The position numbers and the translations under genes were made by a program. The notes beneath the pieces were generated by a model. The model was not told the DNA's origin. It was given only the letters and a program-made list of their open reading frames with translations, and ran no database searches. Of a stretch of DNA of 64,000 nt, positions 24,848 through 37,387 are shown piece by piece (the first letter of the stretch is position 1; each line of letters opens with the position of its first letter). The DNA comes from Gigantopelta aegis (taxonomy: Eukaryota > Mollusca > Gastropoda > Neomphalida > Peltospiridae): the NCBI RefSeq assembly GCF_016097555.1, contig NC_054704.1, positions 78,990,391-79,054,390 on the forward strand. The letters are read 5' to 3'.

Positions 24848-24855
24848 TGACGTCA
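24848..24855. promoter_or_regulatory. CRE-type palindrome TGACGTCA (right arm)
   Basis: Same palindrome 178 bp inside the right end and 93 bp before the ATG at 24755. Equal placement in both arms, although flanking DNA differs, suggests it belongs to the element. Confidence 0.4.
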
Positions 24856-25927
24856 GGGACCTCGTGATGCTCATTAAAGATCGGCAATTTCCGCTAAGAG
24901 CTCGTATCTGGGGTTCTTTTATGGAGATATTTTAAGTAATTAATTTTTTATAAAAAAAATTTTTTTAGGTGATTCAATTTATAATTAATTGTACATGGTT
25001 GGTGCCAAATATGGTTTACGTGACATGTTTCCTTTAAGGTGCTAATGAATACCTTAACATGGCTCAAGCTGAAGTTGGTTGGGATCCAGATCTTTTTCTT
25101 CTTTTTTTAATTCGCTTTGCCTAACGAAGTTGCAGTACCTTGCGTCTTTATATTATATCCACTCGAGTAAATTTGATATATAGATAAACAATATTGTTTG
25201 GAACATTTATAACATTATTTCTGTTTGGTACTCGTAAAATCATATGAATAATCAAATACTCACGGGTTGTATATCGGCTGTATATCCCTGTGGTTGGTAA
25301 CGTAAGTGTTTATCTGGCGACTGTTATTTCACAGGTTTAGCGAATGACCACGCAATATGAGAGGGGACACGTGCTGTTTTGGGTTTTTTTTACTTTGTAT
25401 GTGAGATATACACGTAGTCGTACTTGGCGTTTACCAACCACTCGTGCATTCAGCCTTAGCTTTACTGTATTGAACCACTCCACAAACCGGTTAATTAATG
25501 AACTGGAGGGGTCAAAATAAATGCATACCACGATATTGTTGTAAAACTGTATTTAGAATGGAAGTTCTTTCATGACCGTAATCACCTCATAATTATAGTA
25601 GAGGCAATGTCGTGTGCGGGTAATCACGGGCCATAAAGTGGTCTTTGACCTTTAATTACTGTAGAACGAGATAATAATTGATATATATCATGTTTGACGC
25701 CAATTTTAAATACACCTTCCATCGGGTATATAGTCTCGTTATATTTCCCCTGTGTACGTAGTAGCTGGCGGTCAGCCTGACCGCAACACAAGAATGATTC
25801 CACTAGTTAAGTGTCGAGATAAATGTACAGGAGGAATTACGATTTACAGACACGGATCAAGGAATTTTTGTAGGGGGTTCTACATGAAACTACTAAGTTG
25901 TATATTAACGGTGAATTCACTTTAAAA

Positions 25928-26040
25928 TAAGTGTGTGTGTGTGTGTGTGTGTGTGTCGGAGGTGTAATTTAGGAAACTTTGTATATTAACGGTGAATTCA
26001 GTTTAAAATGTGTGTGTGTTGTGTGTGTGTGTGTGTGTCG
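25928..26040. repeat. Two GT runs in a ~70-bp duplication
   Basis: TTAACGGTGAATTCACTTTA + GT run + CGGAGGTGTAATTTAGGAAA is repeated once (25906-25978, 25985-26056). Confidence 0.85.
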
Positions 26041-26119
26041 GTGTAATTTAGGAAACTATGTATATTTTAGACACAGTATTTAACGATCCTTTGCGGAAGT
26101 GTTTGCATTGTAGGACCTA

Positions 26120-26286
26120 TTCTCCGATTGAGTTTTTCCCTGTCCCAACCAGTGTCCAACGACTGGCATATCAAAGGCTGTGGTATGTGGTGTCCTGTCA
26201 TGAAACACTGGTTGTGACGGGCATTTTTTAAAAACCATTGCACATCAGACGAACACTCAACCACTGAGCTACATCTTGCCCCGACA
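26120..26286. mobile_element. SINE family B, rearranged fragments
   Basis: TCCCAACCAGTGTCCAACGA and ATCAAAGGCTGTGGTATGTG, then CTGAGCTACATCTTGCCCCG in the opposite sense. Two pieces joined. Confidence 0.5.
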
Positions 26287-26309
26287 GGTACACAGACAGA
26301 CAGGGTTTT

Positions 26310-26640
<331 letters not shown>

Positions 26641-26706
26641 ATAATTATTCTTAATAAACATTCTGTAAGAAGCATGTGATTTTAGTTATTTGAAAATCGT
26701 ACAATA

Positions 26707-26752
<46 letters not shown>

Positions 26753-26967
26753 TCTGCTCTAGCAACTTCTACGACTATCCAGTTGCTAGTCTGAGCACTC
26801 TTACAACTCATATAATCCATTAGTTGTTAATCCGAGCACACCCGTAGTAAGTCGCGAGTTGGGAAAATTACAACACAACCGTCAAGTTGGCCAATTTTCT
26901 CCAGGCAGTTGGTAGTCTGATTCTAGCATTACATGTAACAACAAAATGAATAAGTGTACAATACAAA

Positions 26968-27035
26968 ATAAATCAGTGTACAATAAAAATAAATCAGTGT
27001 ACAATAAAAATAAATCAGTGTACAATAAAAAATTA
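26968..27035. repeat. ~22-bp tandem repeat (aataaatcagtgtacaataaa)
   Basis: Three to four units next to a 24-base T run at 27069-27092. Confidence 0.85.
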
Positions 27036-30000
27036 ATTTAGATACAAACTTTGAGAGCTTTATTTACATTTTTTTTTTTTTTTTTTTTTTTTACAATATT
27101 TGCCATAGTGGCTAAAACTGAAACTACCAAATCGTAAAATATCCTATACAAATCAAAAGAAATTATAAACAGTAAAATCTTGATAAAAATTCAATTTCAA
27201 TCGTATTGTATTACATTCAAAATTACTGTTATACCCATAGATAGATACCAAACAAAAATATACACATGTTGATTTTTTTTCCTTGAAATAACAGTACAAA
27301 CCTCAAATGTTGGATGTTTTACTCATAAATAATAAGGAATGAATGAAAAAAGTCACACAGATGTTATAGTTTTTAGGTTGTTTTACAATATAAAACTCAG
27401 CAATAAATAAAATACAATTAAGGAAAATCTGGTTGGATATCAGATTCAAATTTAGTACCTTAATATTATTAATCATGACAATGTAGAAATAACAACACTA
27501 AATTATACATGATGATTATTTGTCTAAGCAATGATAAAATAATTGTTTTAATTTCATTGAATCATATTAACTTTAAACTTTACAACCATCTGAAAACTGA
27601 TGGATTCTCCATTCAACTTTTAGAAATGTTTATTTCAGTGATATTAAACACAACCACCAACAATAGACTACCTAAAATAAATATCATCACACTTGCTTAA
27701 CAAAAAAAAATAATCTGCATCTAATAATTGTTTTGTGTTTTACATAATAAGTCATACAAACGTACACATTCATGCAACATACACACACCACACATACATG
27801 TACACACGTATTATATAAAAACCAAAAGTCCTAAATAGTTATTACCATACAAGGGTTCCATATTTACAAAATATCCATTGTTCAATGAACAAGTTAGCTA
27901 TTATCATTTTAAATCAAAAGAATTTATGAAACACGTCATTTTTTTTAAAAAAAATTAAATTTTTTTTACTCGACTACAAATTTATTATATGACTTGTCTA
28001 ATGTTTTATTACTTCATTACAAAATTAAGTATGGTGATCAGAATGCACTGTTAATAAAACAAATAGGCTGTTGACATCAGTGGCAATTCTATATTTATAT
28101 AGTTACAAACTTATCTGCAATCAAACATACTTTAAAAAAAAGGCAAAATAAAAATAAAATAAAAAATACAATTAAAACGAACTATATAATACTAATAACA
28201 ATAACAATAATCTTGTACAATAAACGATATTGTGGAATCTGCCTAAACCGGATAACCTTGGGACCTCAACATTTATCTGATTTAGAAAGGGATTCAGTAT
28301 ATCAAGACTTTGCATTTTGGTCACCAATTTATAAATACGTTCTTGTCGGAAAAGGGGGAATTCAGAATCATACATATCATTCCGATATACATGTATCCCA
28401 AAACAAGAACTTGTATTACACTAATGAATGTACAAATAATTAAAGGTTACATTTGTTTAACACACAATGACATACTAACAACACTTGTATTATATACAAA
28501 TGATCAACAATTTAAATGATGTAGAATTTTAAGTGACAATGCTGTTCATCTTGTATGCACAATCATTAATATACCATATATATGTGATGATTAATACATT
28601 TTAAATGTACTCTTAATTACTCTGGTAGCATAGCGTGAGATTAGAATTCCATAACATCTACTTTTGTTTGATGGTTGAACAGCTGGTCAGAATTGTGACG
28701 TGTATATTCAGATGGAGTTCAACTTCATTTTCAGCAGTCTGGTTTTTGCAAGTTATCAAGTATTTCATATTTTTTGTGCAAAACGATTCATCCACTTTCC
28801 AGAATGAATAGGTTCCAGTTTATCCAGTGTTTTGATAATATACTGAAAACAAAGGAAAATGTTGAGGACTGTGATAATTGGCCAGTTTTAACTGGAATCC
28901 AGTTTTATCAGGATTCGGTTCATGCAAGTTCCACTGTAATAAAACTTTATTAAATGAAAAAAATTAATCCTCTACATGGCTGTTTTCCCCAGTGTCCTTC
29001 TTAACAAAGTACAATAAAATTTATATACATATGTACATTGATAAAAAATAGTGTTCAACATGTACACCATACATTTTCTGAAATGATAAATTTAAAACGT
29101 GTTCTCAGTAATTGTATTCCTGATAGGACACTTCAAAATACCAATTCAAAACAAACTGAAAAGATGATTACAGTGTTTAGTTTAATCAGTTTGTCCATTT
29201 GATAATATTAATACATTAATGATATTAAATGAATAGAATAGAGAAAAAGTGTTGGTCATAATACCGATACCTGTGAAACACCTATTGCAGATTGTTTTGC
29301 ATAAAGGATTTGATTTTTTGATGGGGTTTTTAAAAATCCATACAACCTCTGTTGCATATAATTTATCTCATTTGGAAAATATAGTTTAGACAGAACAGTA
29401 AATTATAACTATAGATATTAAGGAATTTAACATATCAGCAAAAATACCTTTATAAAATAGCAGATATAATAATTATTACAGACGTCAAATTACAAGTAAA
29501 TGTCTTTTTCAAATTGTTTTACAGTGCAACGTGTTTTAAAAAACAGATGACATTTTCACATTTTAGAAGTTAAGTAACAATATATTTTAACACTACCAGG
29601 TAATATTAAATCAATGGCAATTACATCAATTGTATAGATCATTGCAATATGTAAGCCTTCTAAGGGAATATTTTTAACCAGTTTACCCACATGTAGTGAA
29701 TTACAATATTTTGCCAGATGTCATTTATAACTTGTGTTTCAATATATGTGAATATATATGACACAAATGTGGAAATTATATTTTTAAAACATATATTATC
29801 AACTTGATCTTTGATCCATGTGTCTGAAAATGTATTTTCTAGTTTGACTATGATCTATTATCACATGTAAATAAACTATTTTGACTCTCAGCATATCTCA
29901 TAATGTACGAGACAGACAAGATAAATGAATAATTAAATAGGACAAATACATTGTTGTGAATCATGCCTAAATAATGTTACATAACAGAAGAAAATCATTT

Positions 30001-30708
30001 ACACTGTCATGATAAAATTTAATTTTTCATTATTTTGGAAATATTTGTCTTCAATGTTTTATTAAAGCAGTAATTGAATTTTTTTATTTATTAAGTACTT
30101 GTTTCAGAAACAAACAATAGAAGAAAGAGCAAACAATGAATGGTAGGTAGAAATAAAACACGTAAACTTTATTTTTACATTCACAAATTCAATGAATAAA
30201 ATAAAATGTTGAAATTATATAAGATATGAAAATGAAACAACCCTGCTCAGTTAAAATGTGAATTGAAATAGTTTAATCAAATGCATGCATATAAACCATT
30301 CTTTCAGAATTAAGATCATGACATGAACAAACATCAACAGAAAAGTTAAACTTTTAAAGTCATTGTGGTTATGTTTAAACTGTTCATCCAAGGGCATCAT
30401 GATAGTGAAGTTTGATCTGTTATGATTATCCCTGATTCCACAATATTGTGTTTTGTTACATTGACAAAATGTGTACAGATTTTAGCAATGTCATGGTTTG
30501 TATATACATACTCTGGACTCTTGTGTCTTGAAAAGAAAAATGCTTTTAGATATACTAACAACATTGTTATCTTGATGCAACTCAGTACAATCCATTTCAC
30601 TGGAACAAACTCTTATCCTCAGTGTTACAAAATTCTTGTCTAACTAACTTAAATGCATGGTCATTTATCGAGTGAAGACTTTTGTTGACTAATACATATA
30701 ATGGTAGA

Positions 30709-30905
30709 CAGGCCCAGCTCTGGCACTCGCCAAATTCAGCAATTGTGAATTTTAAAAAAAATTGGCAAATTTTATTTTAATTTGGTGAATACATTTTATG
30801 TAATAATTGTTATTTTATTAGAAAAATAATTGTTTGTAATTTTTTTAAATTTAAATACTATTAGATGATTCGGCTAAATTATTTGCTCACCCAGAGCTAG
30901 TCCTG
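30709..30905. mobile_element. hAT-like MITE, TIR CAGG-CCAGCTCTGG (copy 1)
   Basis: Ends CAGGCCCAGCTCTGG / CAGGACTAGCTCTGGG with an 8-bp duplication ATGGTAG(A/G) at 30701-30708 and 30906-30913. AT-rich core of 'ttggcaaattttattttaa' type. Confidence 0.8.
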
Positions 30906-31380
30906 ATGGTAGGTCTACAATAATGTATCAATATGAAGATATTTTAGATTTAGGAATAGGAAAAAAATATATATGTGGATTTCAAAATCAAAAATATTAT
31001 TTTAAAATACTCATTTTATAAATGCTAAAGATTCTCAATACATTGATAGTGTTTGTTAAATACTAGAAGTGAAAACATAACAGTCCAGCTTGCCTTATAA
31101 ATAGATCGTTGTGATATCATATATTTCAGTCATTAAGAGTTTTACAAGCAGATGAAGTTACACATGATGTTGATAATTATATAAAACAAGTGTTATATGT
31201 AATGTTTATGATAATAAAAAATGGTAATGAGCCATGTCAGTATATTTTTGAAAACATTATGAAACAGATACAAGTACTGATGTATTGTTGAAACATGAAA
31301 CGGATACATGTATTGTTGAAAACAATATGAAACTCTGACATGTAGTCATATATAGTGTTATGTTAATGGAATAATATTAA

Positions 31381-31716
31381 AGGCATATTGTCACAGACCA
31401 CTGACCTATTACATGGCTTAACAAAGTATTACTTAAAAATATATATATTTGACTTGTCCCTAATGTACTTTATTCAACCATCTACGTAACCACCATACTC
31501 CACTTATTAATGATATTTTGTAAAAATAATTGAATTATGGCAATGGTCCATAATTTAAAAACTAACATTGCTGAGAGGGTTGACATGGATTTCACTCCAT
31601 CATGGTGTAGTTAAAGTGATGCAATAGCTAGATTTGGTCTGTAAAAAATAATGTAATTTTGATTTATTATTAATTTTTTAGAGAAATAAGGTCATTAAAT
31701 CTGTGACAGTATGCCT
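31381..31716. mobile_element. TTAA MITE, TIR AGGCATANTGTCACAGA
   Basis: 336 bp with TTAA on both sides and inverted ends AGGCATATTGTCACAGA / AGGCATACTGTCACAGA. AT-rich and non-coding. A separate family from the 12.1-kb and 34.5-kb elements. Confidence 0.8.
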
Positions 31717-32424
31717 TTAAACACTGACATGTAAGATAATGTGAAAATTTGGTATGAAACCATAATATATGGTGTTAATGATAGCATGAAACAATTAATC
31801 TGTTAATCATCTGAAAATTTAACTTGCAAAACCTTTTTCGTTACTTCCCCATGGTTCGAAAGCAAAAATACCAACTAGAAAACCTTTTATATATGAAAAG
31901 TTTAATGCATTGTTATGGATATGCAAAGAAGAAATATTTAATCTGCAAAAGAATGTCTGACAGTTTAAACTGCAATGCAAAAAAAAAAATGCAGTCTTTT
32001 CTCTTTTTATAGGGGGTAGGGGTGGAAGGAGGAATATATTTATTTTTTGAAAATCATGAAATCTACAAGTAAATATGTTTTATCAAAATATTTTCATGCT
32101 TTACACATATGTACATGTAATAATTCAATATATAAAAATTTACAAATAGAAACAAATTTATTACTAGCTGCAAAATGTTTAGATAATTATATCCACTGGT
32201 CATATTTCCAATTTCCCACTGTGTGTCTTAGTCAATGAGTTCATTTCTATCAGTTCACTAATGATGTCAGTACTGAGTAGTGTGGTGATATAAACCATTT
32301 TTTCAATTTCACACATTTGTAACAACAAATTTGAATGTTGGAAAAGCACCATTTTACCATCACAAAATTTCTGAAAGTCAAACTGCATCATAGCTAGAGA
32401 AAAGAACAGCCAGTGTATTTTAAT

Positions 32425-32510
32425 GAATCAATGAATGTTTAACGACACCCCAGCACGAAAAATACATCGGCTATTGGGTGTCAAACTATGGTAATTCAAA
32501 ACATGAAGTG
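32425..32510 (-). mobile_element. SINE family C tail (AACGACACCCCAGCACG)
   Basis: AATGTTTAACGACACCCCAG and ACATCGGCTATTGGGTGTCA. Same tail at 34140-34245, 59943-59995, 10935-11008 (plus sense) and 17388-17432 (plus sense). Confidence 0.7.
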
Positions 32511-33770
32511 AACCAGTGTATTTTAAAGTCAGAAGAAGTGAACATATTCTTTTAATTAGCTTTTTCAAAAGGGCTGATGAAACATCATGAATTACAGAAT
32601 CTACATGTATGTTAAAGCCACCCACAGTTCAACCATTCATCTCATGTAATCATTAACCTTACTCCATTTTGATCTTTTTTTCCCTCCTCCTTCTTGTTTT
32701 TTTTATAAACAGCTAAAATTAGGAAAGTGATAACCCTACTGTGTTTTCCAATTTTCTGACATATGTTGGTTTTACTGTGTGTCACAAATATCCTATTTTT
32801 AGTTCCTTTGAGGTGTCACTAATAAAAGTAACTTTATAACAGTTAAGTTACCAATACTTGTTGAAGAAGTGATGAAAAACACCACTAGCAAATTTCTAGT
32901 TTTGAGGAGAACACACAAAATAAAATGCTGCACTAAGACCAATCCTTTAATAAAAGCATTTTTTGACCAATCAGAATATAACCAATCACCATTAATGATA
33001 CTAAAACTCCATATAGGCATACCAACTCACTAGCCATTAAAAACCAAAAACATGTTATAACTTTAAAACAGTATATTAATTAACTCATTAATTGTTAAAA
33101 TAATACATTAGTTTTATTAAAATGATTAAAAGACAAAAAGTTAATGGGAATTAAGAAACAAAATACGTTTATCACTGTGTGGAACCAGTATACAAGGCTC
33201 AAAATTCATCTTGTGGTGTTAGAAACAATCTCTCCTTTTTAAATTTCAAGATGGAAGCAAATGCTAGACACTAAAAAGCAGTTCTTGAAATTAGTCTTAA
33301 ATCAGACTTGTTCATGTAGTGTAAATGTTTTAACAGCAAAAACTTCAGAGCGTGGATAAAAACATAACAGTTATATTATCACTTCTGAAAATCAAGAATT
33401 CTCAATATACTGTAGAGCATGAAATTAATGCATCCCCAAATTAATGCGAGTGATGACAGACTAAAATGTGATATCAAATTAAATTGAATGGTCTCCATTT
33501 GAAATAGTGTCTTCGTAGCAATCTATGAATGCATATCCTTCAGTTAAATCTAAGGTACAGACATCTTCAAATAAATCAATTCACTAATGAAAAGACAACC
33601 TTTTAGTGTAATGAACCCATTCACGTACAACCATTACATGTGGCTGGTAGCTAGCTCGGGCTTTTGATAGAGTAATCAGACTTTATTACATACCTTGAAA
33701 TAGCACTTTTTATATAAATATATTTGGATTTTAATTTGTGAGTATTTTGTTTGAATGACCCAGGGCTTCT

Positions 33771-34101
33771 AGATTATGGCAGCCCCAATCCCATGGCTAG
33801 TGACATTCAATGTTGGGCTAGTAAATAACTACTATTGTCATGCCCAACGGCTAGTGAAAATAAAGTTGTCAAATGCTGCATTTAAGTCTACTTTGTAGAT
33901 ATCAATATCCTGCCCCCAACCCCACTCCCAATTTTAGTGTTTTTAATCGCTATCTCCCTCTTTAGGTAACATATCTGGTTATTACAATTAGTAAAATTGT
34001 ATTAAGTAAAGTAGAGCTAGTAAATTTTTAATCGTGGCTAATAAATTATTTAAATCACTGATCCCATGGATAGTGGATTTAAAAAAATTCTAGAAGCCCT
34101 G
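33771..34101. mobile_element. hAT-like MITE, TIR CAGGGCTTCTAGA (copy 1)
   Basis: Inverted ends CAGGGCTTCTAGA. Non-coding. Internally matches 51222-51565 in inverse orientation (CCCATGGCTAGTG, GGGCTAGTAAATAACTACTA). Confidence 0.75.
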
Positions 34102-34134
34102 ATGATCCGTGACAAAGAAGAATTGAATGAATAA

Positions 34135-34245
34135 ATGAATGAAATGAAATGAAATGAATGAATGTTTAAAGACACCCCAGCATGAAAAATACATTGGCTA
34201 TTGGGTGTCAAACTACAGTAAATGCAAAAATGAAGTGAGGATAGA
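34135..34245 (-). mobile_element. SINE family C tail fragment
   Basis: AATGTTTAAAGACACCCCAG, ACATTGGCTATTGGGTGTCA, preceded by ATGAA repeats. Confidence 0.7.
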
Positions 34246-34537
34246 CAAAGAAGAAAGTTAGAAATAAATTGGTCAATTTATTAATGTGAATAACATCAGC
34301 TCAAGGTTTTTGCATTAATATCATGATCATATTAATTTCAGGATCTACAATATCTCAAATATTGTCAAAAATATAATTGAAAGGAAAACTGTTAAACTGA
34401 TTAATTATCTGAAAGCATAGTATGGTCAATAAGCAGCATTTGGTTCCTGTCCCCTGTAAATTTCGAGCCTTGATATAGCATTAGAGAGTAATAAGCAAAA
34501 CAACAACAACAATTTTAAGCCGCTCCCCAGCCATTAA

Positions 34538-34749
34538 AGTGACAGACCCTAGTTTCTAAAAACACATGTTCTTCGTCTAAGAAGTAATGGTTAATGAGAC
34601 AAGCTCTTGTTATTTTTAGACAGTATTTCCGTTTAAACATCACATATTTTAGCTTCTCTCTGTTATAACCATATCCAGATGTGTTGCAGGTTTGTAGATT
34701 AACTAAACTTAGAGTCCATTTTCACGGGCTGAAACTAGGGTCTGCTCCT
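34538..34749. mobile_element. TTAA MITE, TIR AG(T/G)(G/A)-CAGACCCTAGTTTC (copy 1)
   Basis: 212 bp, TTAA flanks. Ends AGTGACAGACCCTAGTTTC and AGGAGCAGACCCTAGTTTC. Related to 45855-46205. Confidence 0.8.
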
Positions 34750-35519
34750 TTAAACTATAGCACTGTCTACATTACTTATGTCTTTGTTTTTAACAAATGT
34801 TGGCAATACAGTTTTTGCAACAGCATTCATCTGTCTTTATTCCTGCTGAATCAACTAAACTTCGATAACACATGTTGTTCTTTGTTTTCTTTAAACTGAC
34901 TATCCTGAGTTTGAAACATTACATCAAGACACTCGATTAATCTACTTACAATGACACATAACACATTAGTATAATAAAACAAGTAAAAGAAAGGTTTGAA
35001 ATATAAAACATGAGGAGTTTATTTACAAAATGCTATACATTGTATATCCATTTATGTCATTTTGATGAAAACATACTTTCGCTATAACATGACTTGGCAT
35101 ATATCACACAAATCACAGTTTTGACATCCTATGCAATGAGCATAGATTGTGTTTTGATGGAAACTTTAAGGATGTATTGTTGAGTTATCAGTATATCGTC
35201 ACTGCTAACTCTAAATGATGGAAATTGGCAAAATATTGCATTTTGGAAATGAAACTCTTCACATTATACTGGGATTCCATCTGACCCAATTACAGAGCTC
35301 TACATTAATGACTGTCCGCTTGTTTGGGACAAGTGTTTTGGATGTAGGACAAGTAAATTGTTCTAACAACTTATCTGACCAGGCAAGCTCACCACAAATT
35401 ACAGTATATTGACAATAATTAAATTTTATTCATATCTTAACAATGAGATATGTATGGAATGTTTTAAATGAACAGATGAGAGAAAGCACTTGAATACACT
35501 GTATTTGATCAGAACTATA

Positions 35520-36395
35520 TGGCTTGATTACAGGTTCTACAGAATTACATATACTCAGTATACGGCTTGATTACAACTATTTCAATGGAACCATATGGTT
35601 CGACTACAAATATTTCAACTGAAAAATATAGCTTGATTACAGGTTCAACGGAACCATATGGCTTGATTACAGGTTCAACTGAACCATATGGCTCGATTAC
35701 AGGTTCAACTGAACCATATGGTTTGATTACAGGTTCAACTGAACCATATGGCTTGATTACAGGTTCAACAGAACCATATGGTTCGATTACAGGATCAACT
35801 GAACCATATGGCTCGATTACAGGTTCAACTGAACCATATGGCTGATTACAGGTCAACAGAACTGCATGGCTTGATTACAGGTCAACTGAACCATATGGCT
35901 CGATTACAGGTCAACAGAACTGCATGGCTTGATTACAGGTTCAACAATCATATGGTTTGATTACAGGTTCAACTGAGCCATATGGCTTGATTACAGGTTC
36001 AACAGAACCATATGGCTTGATTACAGGATCAACTGAACCATATTGCTCGATTACAGGTTCAACTGAACCATATGGCTTGATTACAGGTCAACAGAACTGC
36101 ATGGCTTGATTACAGGTTCAACTGAACCATATGGCTGGATTACAGGTCAACAGAACTGCATGGCTTGATTACAGGTTCAACTGAACCATATGGCTCGATT
36201 ACAGGTCAACAGAACTGCATGGCTTGATTACAGGTTCAACTGAACCATATGGCTCGATTACAGGTCAACAGAACCATATGGCTTGATTACAGGTTCAACA
36301 GAACTGCATGGCTTGATTACAGGTCAACAGAACTGCATGGCTTGATTACAGGTTCAACAGAAATAGAACCATATGTTGATTACAGCTATTTCAAC
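35520..36395. repeat. 30-bp minisatellite (ggcttgattacaggttcaac + tgaaccatat)
   Basis: About 29 units of 26-30 bp. Units of 30 bp keep frames open on both strands (ITGSTEPYGL on plus). Later units are 26-29 bp and break the frame. No start, splice or neighbour context supports translation. Downstream of the candidate TUT stop, so possibly in its 3' UTR. Confidence 0.95.
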
Positions 36396-36850
36396 AGAAT
36401 CATTGCAGGCCATAGGATTTGAAATTTCATAGTAAACACTTTTTCAGTCTGTGCCTTGTGATCATGGGAACCCATCGGAAACTGTTTTAAAAAAAAATTA
36501 TATCTATATTATTTTTGTTGAATAGTTGTACTCGATATAATAATCATGGAAAACGAAATTTCAGTTATATGTGATTTTACCGACATGGTACCAGAACCCT
36601 GTACCAGAACTATATGGACAGACACTCATCCTATTGAACAAGACGATACTGAGTTAATGTAGAGCCATGAATTATCTCAGATTTTGTATAGCAGATGGAA
36701 GAAAAAATTAATTAATGTACAAAATTGTGGTACAGTAAGTAAAAATCAATACTGCTCTATTTACACTCAAACTTTAGGATGACTAGAAATACATCAAATA
36801 AATGAACATTCATATCCTATGCAATAAAGTGCAAATACAATTTAAAAAAT

Positions 36851-37208
36851 CCTCAAAACAGGACCGTCTGTAAACCAGAAAACCCTCAAAACAGGATGTT
36901 TTTCATGGTCTGTTTTCAATATCAGTACAGAAGAGATTTCCTTTAAAACTGGATGTTTTACTTTGCAGTGTTTCTGCCAGAAATACATTCTTGGGTATGG
37001 TGCTATGGAATTGAATCAGTCATCAGTCAGTACATGGGTTAAGTTTAGGGTTAAGAGTTAAGGGAATCATACAGTAATGATAAGTGTAATTAATTTTGTC
37101 AAAAGGTTAACTTTAAAACAGTCTGCCAAAAAATTGGGGTATGGCACCATACCTCTGGCAGAAACCCAGCTTAGCTAATGAGTGTCTTGTTTAGAGGAGT
37201 TTCACTGT
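36851..37208. mobile_element. MITE, CAGTGAAAC family (copy 3, longer, eroded left end)
   Basis: Contains CTGTAAACCAGAAAACCCTC and ends (inverted) CAGTGAAACTCCTCTAAAC. Left terminus unclear. Just downstream of the candidate TUT stop codon. Confidence 0.5.
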
Positions 37209-37358
37209 CTATTGTAATTTAGATAATTAAAAAGACTATATTAGTCCAAAACATATTACAGTGGTTACAAACTCAGGACAGTCTGTTTAATTGAAAATAA
37301 TAAAACCTCGAGTGCACTTCAAATGACACCATCAGTGTTTGACTGAAACAAGTCAGTT

Positions 37359-37387
37359 CTATTGCATGCTGCCAGGAACGGTTATTT
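37359..37387 (-). CDS. TUT4/TUT7: TUT terminal coding exon (candidate)
   Basis: Acceptor ttcttttctttcag. In phase with exon 13 it gives a Lys across the junction, then ITVPGSMQ and TAG. If exon 13 were skipped, the same acceptor would add a single Lys and stop. RNA evidence is needed to choose. Confidence 0.5.

Larger units (their letters stand above)
22875..25033. mobile_element. TTAA-bounded foldback element with two coding fragments
   Basis: TTAA occurs at both edges (22871-22874, 25034-25037). Ends are inverted repeats: AGGAAACACGACACGAGACC on the left, AGGAAACATGTCACGTAAACC (read inward) on the right. Further inside, 23304-23545 is an imperfect inverted copy of 24357-24605 (CAGCCCGGAGCCCGAA, CCCGGAGACAAAA, GCCGAGGTGTA, TTTAAATATGT blocks). 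Between TIR and arm each side has a TGACGTCA box (23059-23066; 24848-24855) and a different coding fragment. TTAA target use fits piggyBac-type transposases; no transposase gene is visible, so it is non-autonomous. Confidence 0.7.
27040..37358 (-). other. Exon-free AT-rich 3' flank of TUT, possibly a long 3' UTR
   Basis: Ten kilobases with no supported exon on either strand. It has fewer SINEs than the rest of the window (two family C tails), four short MITEs and the 30-bp minisatellite. Many minus-strand AATAAA motifs. Part of it must be the TUT 3' UTR; its length cannot be told from sequence. Confidence 0.4.

Noticed and set aside
35545..35856. Open frames of about 100 codons on both strands
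   Set aside because: Artefact of the 30-bp minisatellite.
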